The notes below the pieces were generated by a model. The model was given only the letters and a program-made list of their open reading frames with translations. It was not told where the DNA came from and made no database searches. Source: Penium margaritaceum (Eukaryota > Streptophyta > Zygnematophyceae > Desmidiales > Peniaceae). From it: a DNA stretch of 40,439 bases. Positions 23,801 to 33,070 of this stretch are shown here, one piece after another. Position 1 is the stretch's first letter. Each line of letters starts with the position of its first letter. The stretch is from NCBI GenBank assembly GCA_023375785.1, contig SZWC01007390.1, positions 77,341 to 117,779 of the forward strand, given 5' to 3'. Made by a program: the position numbers and the translations under genes.

Positions 23801-26800
23801 TGACCAACCAAAGTACGCATATGTCACTGACAATGAACAAATAATTTCACTTAATGTGGTCAATGTTGACAACTCACAACTCAAGTCACAGATATTCAGA
23901 GGTGCTAACAATGGTTTTGGAACACTAGCTATCACCTAGAAAGCACAAAGACCTTCGATGCTTTGTGACACGGCGTGGTAACCATGTACAGGGACAAACC
24001 AAAGCAGGCATATGTCACTTACCATGACCAAACAGATTTCACAGTGTGTGGTCAACGTTGAAAACTCATAACACGTGTCACAAATGGTCAGTGGGGGAAA
24101 CCATGGGTTGGGAACACTAGTTATCAACTAGCAAGTAGAAAGATTTTACAAAAGTAGTGGCACGGTGTGGCTAGCGTGCACAGTGACCAACCAAAGGATG
24201 CATATGTCACTGACTATGACCAAAGAAGTCCACTACGTGTGGTCAACATTGAAAACTCATAACATGAGTCACAAATGGTCAGAGGGAGAAACAATGGTTT
24301 GGGAACCCTATGTATTGACTATAAAGGACAAAGAAATTCGATATGTAGTGGCACGGTGTGGCTTATATGCACACCAGAAAACCAAACTAGGCATATGTCA
24401 CTGACCATGACCAGAGAATTTCAATATGGGTGGTCAACGTTGACCAACTATAACACGAGTCAAAAACGGTTAGGGGAGGAAACAATGCTATGGGAATATC
24501 AGTTCTCAACTAGCAAGTACAGCGACCTTCAGTCAGTAGTAGCACGGTGTGGCTACCATGCAAAATGGCCGACCAAAGTAGGCATATGTACTGCCTTTGA
24601 CCAAAGAAATCCACTGTGTGTGATCAACGTTGATAACTCATAATACGAGTCACAAATCGTCAGAGGGGGAAACAATGGTTTCGGAACACCAAGTAGAAGA
24701 TATCAAGCACAAGGAGCTTCAATACGTTGTGGCACGGTTTGGATACCATGCACGATGACCAACCAAAACAGGCATATGTCACTGACCATGACCAAATAAT
24801 GTCACTAAGTGTGGTAAACTTCGACAACTCATAACACGAGTCACAAATGGTCAGGGTGGAAGATAATGGTTTGTGAATACTAGTTATCGATTAGCGAGTA
24901 CAAAAACCTTCAATATGTAGTGGCACAGTCTGGCTTCAATGCATGGTGACCAGCCAAAGTATGCATATGTCACTGACCATGAACAAAGAATTTCACTTCA
25001 TGTGGTCAACGTTTACAACTCACAACACGAGTCAGAGATAGTCAGAGGGGGCTAACAATGGTTTGGAAACACTAGCTGTCAACATGAAAGCACAAAGACC
25101 TTTGATACGTAATGACACGGTGTGGTACCCATGTACAGTGACAAACCAAAGTAGGCATATGTCACAAACCATGACCAAACGGATTTCACAGTGTGTGGTC
25201 AATGTTGAAAACTCATAACACGAGTCACAAATGGTCAACAGGGGAAACTATGGGTTTGGAACACTAGTTATAAACTAGCAAGTAGAAAAAAATTCAACAA
25301 GTAGTGGCACGGTGTGGCTAGCGTGCACAGTGACCAACCAAAGGATGCACACGTCACTGACTTTGACCGAAGAAGTCCACTATGTATGGTTAACATTGAC
25401 AGCTCATAACACGAGTCACAAATGGTCAGAGGGAGAGACAATGGTTTGGGAACCCTATGTATTGACTAGAGAGGACAAAGAACTTCAATACGTAGTGGCA
25501 CGGTGTGGCTACTGTGCACACCGAACAACCAAACTAGGCATATGTCACCGACCATGATGAAAGAATTTCAATATGGGTGGTCAACATTCACCAACCATAA
25601 CACGAGTCACAAACGGTCATAGGGAGAAACAATGTTATGTGAAAATCAGTTCTCAACTAGCAAGTACAGCGACTTTCAATCAGTATAAGCACATTGTGGC
25701 TACCATGCACAAAGACCGACCAAAGTAGGCATATGTACAACCTTTGACCAAAGAAATCCGCTGTGTGTGGCCAGCGTTGACAACTCATAACCGGAGGCAC
25801 AAATGTTCAGAGGGGGAGACAATGGGTTGGGAACACCAGGAATCAACTAGCAAGCACAAGGACCTTCAATAATTTGTGACACGGTGTGGATACCATGCAC
25901 GATGACCAACCAAAGTAGGCATATGTCACTGACCATGACCAAATAATGTCACTAAGTGTGGTAAACTTTGACAACTCATAACACGAATCACAAATGGTCA
26001 GGGTGGAAGATAATGGTTTGTGAATACTAGTTATTGATTAGCAAGTACAAATACCTTCAATATGTAGTGGCACAGCGTGGGTACCATGCACAGTGACCAA
26101 CCAAAGTATGCATATGTCACTGACCATGACCAACGAATTTCACTTCATGTGGTCAGCGTTGACAACTCACAACACGAGTCACTGATAGTCAGAGGGGGAT
26201 AACAATGGTCTGGGAGCACTAGCTATCAACTAGAAAGCACAAAGACATTCAATACGTAGTGACACGGCGTGGCTACCATGCACAGTGACCAACCAAAGTA
26301 TGCATATGTCACTGACCATGACCAACGAATTTCACTTCATGTGGTCAGCGTTGACAACTCACAACACGAGTCACTGATAGTCAGAGGGGGATAACAATGG
26401 TCTGGGAGCACTAGCTATCAACTAGAAAGCACAAAGACATTCAATACGTAGTGACACGGCGTGGTAACCACGTACTGTGACAAACCAAACTAGGCATATG
26501 TCACTAACCATGATCAAACAATTTCAATATGGGTGGTCAACGTTCACAACCCATAACATGAGTCACAAATGGTCAGAGGGGGAAAACATGGTTTTAAAAC
26601 ACTATGTATCTTCTAGCAAGTACAAATATTTTTTGTGTGTATTGGCACGGTGTGGCTACCGTGCACAATTACCTACCCAAGTAGGCATACATCACTGATC
26701 ATGACCAAAGAAGTTTAGTGTGTGTGGGCAACGTTCACAATTCATAATACAAGTCAAAAATGGGCAGAGGGAGAAACAATGGTTTTGGGAATACTCGGTA

Positions 26801-26967
26801 TCGACTAGCAAGTACAAAGACCTTCGATAAGTGGTGGCACGGTGTGGCTACCATGCACACTGACCAACCAAAGCATGCTTGTGTCACTGGATATCATAAA
26901 AAGAGTTTCACTATGTGTAGTCTACTTTCATTCTTACGGCTGGTCAGCTGGATCAATGGTTGATAGG
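20885..26967 (+). repeat. Satellite array 2 (~191-bp monomer, ~32 copies)
   Basis: This is the same satellite in the same orientation, with type-5 markers at 21766, 22904, 24048 and 25195. The start repeats the left edge of array 1: truncated monomer, then the edge variant with AGATTAGGCATGTGCC at 20956. The first type-5 marker lies 876 bp from the edge (877 bp in array 1). The hexamer at 22904 is a third variant (AACTCATCACAC, CAAGTACGAAGAAC) also seen at 7638 and 29487. The last monomers (26470-26967) diverge progressively, and the final one (GCATGCTTGTGTCACTGG onward) is barely recognisable. Hexamer order matches array 3 apart from one extra unit. Confidence 0.96.
26082..26470 (+). repeat. 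Exact 192-bp monomer duplication in array 2
   Basis: A type-4 monomer with its flanks is present twice in direct succession at an offset of 192 bp (CCAAAGTATG at 26101 and 26293; AGCTATCAAC at 26221 and 26413). I see no difference over roughly 185 bp. Array 3 has a single copy at the equivalent place (about 31520-31710). The duplication therefore arose after arrays 2 and 3 separated. Confidence 0.9.
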
Positions 26968-27145
26968 TTATTCAACCTCGAAGTTGCAAATTTTGAAATT
27001 CCGTCTACGTCAATTCTTTATGATTAAACTAGCTTTGTTATCATTCATACTTTTGAAAACTACCCTATAATATTACACCCCCTTATTTTATGCCCTTTAC
27101 CCATAGGAACCCTTATAATGTCATTTGGGCATCATATTAACACCA

Positions 27146-27213
27146 TGTGAGCTGGCTTAGTGTTTATAGCGTTAGATTGTGGAGTAGTAGTTCTTGGGTT
27201 TGAATCCTCGTAC
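27146..27213 (+). other. tRNA-like stretch in spacer 2 (possible SINE head)
   Basis: TGGCTTAGTGT (27153-27163) is a fair A-box match. GGTTTGAATCC (27197-27207) matches the B-box consensus GGTTCGANTCC with one substitution. Their spacing of 44 bp equals that of tRNA positions 8 and 52. A three-pair D stem (GCT/AGC) and most of a T stem can be drawn. The anticodon stem (after TTAGATTGTGG) does not close. No T-run terminator lies directly downstream. It is either a degenerate tRNA pseudogene or the head of a tRNA-derived SINE. Activity cannot be judged from sequence. Confidence 0.45.
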
Positions 27214-27239
27214 ACGCAATATAGAATAGGCTCGTGATC

Positions 27240-27262
27240 TGGGGGGGAGGGGGCGGGGGCGT
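27240..27262 (+). other. G-quadruplex-prone run in spacer 2
   Basis: Runs of seven, five and five G are separated by single A and C bases. With the first run split, this satisfies the G3+N1-7 quadruplex rule. Equivalent clusters lie at about 20551-20575 and 20715-20739. Folding is predicted, not shown. Confidence 0.6.
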
Positions 27263-27461
27263 GTTGTGATACCTCAACTCTACCTTCAAGCCTAAGCCAT
27301 GGGGGGTACGGGGGTGTCGTAATGCGGTCACAAATCTGTCCTCCAGGTCGTCCACGGAACATGCCTCTAGGGGGTGGGAGGGAGTATTGTAGTGAAGGCA
27401 CCTACTCGTAACAAATGAACAAAAACTGACCTGGTGTCAAAGGGAGAAACCTTTTGCTATT

Positions 27462-30400
27462 TATTGACTAGCAAGTACAAAGACTTTCAACAAGTAGTGG
27501 AACGGTGTGGCTACCATGCACAATGACCAACCAGATTAGGCATGTGCCACTTACCATGACCAAATGATTTTACTATGTGTGGTCAACGTTGACAACCCAT
27601 AATATGGGTCACAATTTTTGAGAGGGGGAAACAATGGCTTCGGAATACTAGATACCAACTAGCAAGTACAACAACCTTCAGTCAGTAGTAGCACGTTGTG
27701 GCTACCATGCACAATGACTGACCAAAGTAGGCATATGTACTGCCTTTGACGAAAGAAATCCGCTGTGTGTGGTCAACGTTGACAACTCATAATGCGAGTC
27801 ACAAATGGTCAGAGGGGGAAACAATGGTTTGGGACCACCAAGTATCAAATAGCAAGCACAAGGAGCTCCAATACGTTGTGGCACGTTGTGGATACCATGC
27901 ACAATGACCAACCAAATTAGGTATATATCACTGACCATGACCAAATAATGTAACTAAGTGTGGTAAACTTTGATAACTCATAACACGAGTCACAAATGGT
28001 CAAGGTGGAAGATAATGGTTTGTGAATACTAGTGATCGACTAGCAAGTAAAAATACCTTTAATATATAGTGGCAGAGTGTGGCTATAATGTACAGTGACC
28101 AACCAAAGTATGCATATGTCACTCACCATGAACAAAGAGTTTCACTTCATGTGGTCAACATTTACAACTCACGAGACGAGTCACATATAGTCAGAGGGGG
28201 CTAACAATGGTGTGGGAACACTAGCTGTCAACACGAAAGCACAAAGACCTTCGATATGTAATGACACGGCATGACATGTACAGTGACAAACCAACGTAGG
28301 CATGTGTCACAAACCATGACCAAACGGATTTCACAGTGTGTGCACAATGTTGAAAACTCATAACACGAGTCACAAATGGTCAGTTGGGGAGACCATGGGT
28401 TGGGAACACTAGTTATCAAATAGCAAGTAGAAATATTTTCAGCAAGTAGTGGCACGGTGTGGCTAGCGTGCACAGTGACCAACCAAAGGATGCACACGTC
28501 ACTGAGTATGACCGAAGAATTCCACTATGTATGGTCAACATTGACAACTCATGACAAGAGTCACAAATGGTCAGAGGGAGAGACAGTGGTTTGGGAACCC
28601 TATGTATCGACTAGAAAGAACAAAGAACTTCAATACTTAGTGGCACGGTGTGGCTGCTATGCACACCAAACAACCAAACTAGGCATATGTCACCGACCAT
28701 GATGAAAGAATTTCAATATGGATGGCCAACATTCACCACCCATAACACGAGTCACAAACGGTCAGAGGGGGAAACAATGGTATGTGAATATCAGTTATCA
28801 ACTAGCAAGTACAACAACATTCAATCAGTATAAGCACTGTGTGGCTACCATGCACAATGACCGACCAAAGTAGGCATATGTACTACCGTTGACCAAAGAA
28901 ATCCGCTGTGTGTGGTCAGCGTTGACAACTCATAATAGGAGTCGCAAATGGTCAGGGGGGGAGACAATGGTTTCGGAACACCAGGTATCAACTAGCAAGC
29001 ACAAGGACCTTCAATAAGTTGTGGCACGGTGTGGCTACCAAGCACGATGACCAACCAAAGTAGGCATATGTCACTGACCATGACCAAATAATGTCACTAA
29101 GTGTGGTTAACTTTGACAACTCACAACACGAGTCACAAATGGTTAGAGTGGAAGACAATGGTTTGTGAATACTAGTCATCGAGTGGCAATTACAAATACC
29201 TTCAATATGTAGTGGCACAGCATGGCTACCATGCACAGTGACCAACCAAAGTATGCATATGTCACTGGCCATGACCAACAAATTTCACTTTATGTGGTCA
29301 GCGTTGAAAACTCACAACACGAGTCACAGGTAGTCAACGGAGGGTAACAATGGGTTGAGAACACTAGCTATTGACTAGAAAGCACAAATACCTTTAATAC
29401 ACAGTGACACGGCTTGGTAACCATGTACAGTGACAAACCAAAGTAGGCATATGTCACTAACCATGACCAAATGAGTTTCACAGTGTGTGGTCAACGTTGA
29501 AAACTCATCACACGAGTCACAAATGGTCAGAGGGGGAAAGAATGGGTTAGAAAGACTAGTTATAAACTAGCAAGTACGAAGAACTTCAACAAGTACTGGC
29601 ACGACATGGCTAGCGTGCACAGTGACCAAGCAAAGGATGAATACGTCGCTGACTATGACCGACAAATTCCACTATGTGTGGTCAACATTGACAACTCATA
29701 ACACGAGTCATGAATGGTCAGAGGGAGATACACTGGTTTGGGAACCCTATGCATGGACTAGACAGGGAAAATAACTTCAATACGTAGTGGCACGGTGTTG
29801 CTAATATGCACACCAAACATCCAAACTAAGCATATGTCACTGACCATGACTAGAGAATCTCAATATGGGTGGTCAACGTTGACCAACCATAACACGAGTC
29901 ACAAACGGTCAGGGGAGGAAACAATGGTTTGGGAATATCAGTTCTCAACTAGCAAGTACAACTACTTTCAGTCAGTAGTAGCATGGTGTGGATACCATGC
30001 ACACTCACCGACCAAAGTAGGCATATGTAGTACCATTGACGAAAGAAATACGCTGTGTCTGGTCAATGTCGACAACTCATAATACGAGTCACAAATGGTC
30101 TGAGGGGGAAGCAATGGTCTGGGAACACCAAGTATCAAAAAGCAAGCACAAGGAGCGACAATACGTTGTGGCACGGTGTGGATACCATGCATGATGACCA
30201 ACCAAGGTATGCATATGTCACTGACCATGACCAAAGAATGTCACCATGTGTGGTAAACTTTGACAACTCATAAGACGAGTCACAAATGGTCAGGGTGGAA
30301 GGTAATGGTTTGCGAATACTATTTATCGACTAGCAAGGACAAATACCTTCAATATGTAGCGGCACAGTGTGGCTATAATGCACAGTGACCAACGAAAGTA

Positions 30401-31861
30401 TGCATATGTCACTGACCATGAACAAAACATTTCACTTCATGTGGTCAACCTTTACAACTCACAACACGAGTCACAGATAGTCAGAGGGGCTAACAATGGT
30501 TTCAGAACACTAGCTGCCGACAAGAAAGCACAAAGACCTTCGATGCATAATGACACGGCGCGGTAACCATGTACAGTGACAACCCAAAGTAGGCATATGT
30601 CACAAACCATGACCAAACGGATTTCACAGTGTGTGGTCAACGTCAAAAACTCATAACACGAGTCACAAATGGTCAGTGGGGGAAACCATGGGTTGGAAAC
30701 ACTAGTTATCAACTAGCAAGTAGAAGGATTTTCAACAAGTAGTGGCACGGTGTGGCTAGCGTGCACAGTGACCAACCAAAGGATGCACATGTCACTGACT
30801 ATGACAGACGAAGTCCACTATGAATGGTCAAATTTACAACTCATAACACGAGTCACAAATGGTCAGAGGGAGTGACAATGGTTTGGGAACCCTATGTATC
30901 GACTAGAAAGGACAAAAAACTTCAATACGTAGTGGCACGGTGTGGCTACTATGCACACCAAACAATCAAACTAGGCATATGTCGACGACCATGATGAAAG
31001 AATTTCAATACGCGTGGTCAACATTCACCAACCATAACACGAGTCAGAAACGGTCAGAGGGGGAAACAATGGTCTGATAATATCAGGCCTCAACTAGCAA
31101 GTACAGCGACCTTCAATCAGCATAAACACGGTGTGGCTACCATGCACAATGACCGACCAAAGTAGGCATATGTACTACCTTTGACCAAAGAAATCCGCTG
31201 TGTGTGGTCATCATTGACAGCTCATAATAGGAGTCATAAATGGTCAGAGGGGGAGACAATGGTTTGGGAACACCAGGTATCAACTAGCAAGCATAAGGAC
31301 CTTCAATAAGTTGTGGCACGGTGTGGGTACCATGCACGATGACCAACCAAAGTAGGCATATGTCACTGACCATGACAAAATAATGTCACTAAGTGTGGTA
31401 AACTTGGACAACTCATAACACGAGTCACAAATGGTCAGGGTGGAAGATAATGGTTTGTGAACACTAGTTATCGACTAGCAAGTACAAATACCTTCAATAT
31501 GTAGTGACACGGCGTGGCTACCATGCACTGTGACCAACCAACGTATGGATATGTCACTGACCATGACCAACGAATTTCACTTCATGTGGTCAGCGTTGAC
31601 AACTCACATCACGAGTCACTGATAGTTAGAGGGGGATAACAATGGTTTGGGAACACTAGCTATCAACTAGAAAGCACAAAGACCTTCAATACGTAATGAC
31701 ACGGCGTGGTAACCACGTACAGTGATAAACCAAACTAGGCATATGTCACTAACCATGACCAAAGAATTTCAATATGCGTGGTAAATGTTCACAACCCATA
31801 GCATGAGTCACAAGTGGTCAGAGGGGGAAAACATAGTTTCAATACACTATGTATACACTAG
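27462..31861 (+). repeat. Satellite array 3 (~191-bp monomer, ~23 copies)
   Basis: This is the same satellite and orientation, with type-5 markers at about 28340, 29487 and 30633. The left edge repeats arrays 1 and 2, with the edge variant AGATTAGG at 27533. The right part matches array 2 monomer for monomer: the hybrid monomer with AAACCAAACTAGGCATATG lies 1091 bp after the last type-5 marker, and 1092 bp in array 2 once its 192-bp duplication is subtracted. The array is cut short within the next monomer (ACACTATGTATAC), where the minisatellite begins, so the right spacer is absent. Confidence 0.96.
31858..31861. other. Satellite-minisatellite junction (CTAG)
   Basis: Array 2 at the equivalent place reads ACACTATGTATCTTCTAGCA. 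Here the text reads ACACTATGTATACACTAG and then continues as 11-bp units that themselves end in CTAG. The shared CTAG could be microhomology at the join. The exact breakpoint cannot be placed to the base. Confidence 0.7.
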
Positions 31862-33070
31862 TCGAGCTCTAGTCGCGCCATAGTCGCGCCCCAGTTGCGC
31901 CATATTTTCGCCCTAGTTGCGTCCTTGTTGCGCCCTCGCTGTGCCCTCGTTGTGCCCTCTTTGCGTCCTCGTTGCACTCAAGTTACGCCCTGGTTGTGTC
32001 CTTGTTACGCCCTAGTTGTGCCCCACTTGTGCCGTAGTTGCGCCCTACTTGCGCCCTACTTGCGCCCTACATGCGCTCTAGTTTTACCCTTGTTGCGCCA
32101 TAGTTCCGCCCTAGTTGTGTCCTAGTTGCGCCCTAGTTGCGCCCTAGTTGCGCCCTAGTTGCACCCTAGTTACGTCCTATTTGCACCCTACGTGCCTCCT
32201 AGTTATGCCCTAGTTGCGCCCTAGTTGCGCCCTAGTCGCCCCCTAGTCGCGCCCTAGTCACGACCTAGTTGCACCCTTATTGCACCCTAGTTGCGCTCTA
32301 GCTGCACCCAATTTGCGCCCTTATTGCACCCTATTTGCGCGCTATTGGCAGCCTTATGCGCCCTAGTTGTGCCGTAGTTGAGCACTAGCTACGTCCTACT
32401 TGTGCCCTAATTGCGCCCTAGTTGCGTCCTACTTGTGCCCTACTTGCGCGCTAGTTGCGCCTTAGTTGAGCCTTGGTTGCGCCCAACTTGCACACTAGTT
32501 GCACCCTGGTTGCGCCCTAGTTGCGCCCTACTTGTGCCCTAGTTGCGCCCTAGTTGCGCCCTGCTTGCGCCCCGGTTGCAACCTAGTTGCACCCTAGTTG
32601 CGCCCTTGTTGCGCCCTAGTTGAGACCTAGTTGCATACTAGTCGTACCCTAGTTGTCCCCTTGTTGCGCCCTAGTTGCAGCCTAGATGCGCCCTAGTTAC
32701 ACCCTGGTTGCGCCCTAGTTGTACCCTACTTGCGCCCTATTTGTGCCCTCGTTGCGCCTTCGTTGCGCCCTAGTTGCGGCCTCGTTGCGCCCTTGTTGCG
32801 TCCTAGTTGTGCCCTAGTTGCGCCCTAGTTGCGCCCTAGTTGTGTCCTAGTTGCGTCCTAGTTGCGCCCTAGTTGTGCCCTAGTTGCGCTCTAGTTGCAC
32901 CCTAGTTGTTCCCTAGTTGCACCCTAGTTGCGCCCTAGTTGCGCCTTAGTTGTGCCCTAGTTGCTCCCTACTTGCACCCTACTTATGCCCTCGTTGCACC
33001 CTAGTTGCGCCCTACATGCGTCCTAGTCGCATCCTAGTTGCGCACTAGTTGCGCCCTAATTACGCCCTTC

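Larger units (their letters stand above)
26968..27461 (+). repeat. Macro-unit spacer 2 (intact, 494 bp)
   Basis: This is the only complete spacer not interrupted by a gap. In order it holds an AT-rich left part (CTTTGTTATCATTCATAC, TTTATGCCCTTTACCC), a tRNA-like stretch (27146-27213), a purine-rich G cluster (27240-27262), a second G cluster (about 27301-27316), and a right part shared with the window start (GGTCGTCCACGGAACATG, GGGAGGGAGTATTGTAGTG, AAGGCACCTACTCGTAAC). The right part recalls a polypurine tract, but I could not define LTR ends or a primer-binding site, so no retroelement call is made. No gene is visible. Confidence 0.9.

Noticed and set aside
27132-27401. 89-codon minus-strand frame over spacer 2
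   Set aside because: It is Pro/Gly-rich because it reads through the G-runs, it is not clearly conserved in the other spacers, and it has no recognisable domain.
26968-27461. Spacer as an LTR or solo LTR
   Set aside because: It has a polypurine-like stretch and a TGTTGTGATACC block, but I found no matching TG/CA ends, target-site duplication or primer-binding site. Left as an untyped spacer.
397-31600. Many 60-138-codon open frames on both strands in the satellite
   Set aside because: They recur at the HOR period with near-identical translations, in overlapping frames on both strands. The HOR is 1146 bp, a multiple of three, so any stop-free stretch repeats in phase. No domains, and no frame is kept open across whole HORs.
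161-31861. CRISPR array
   Set aside because: The repeats are contiguous ~191-bp monomers without unique spacers of constant length, and the context is eukaryotic with no cas genes.
161-31861. CENP-B box
   Set aside because: No sequence in the monomers that I read matches the TTCG....A..CGGG core.
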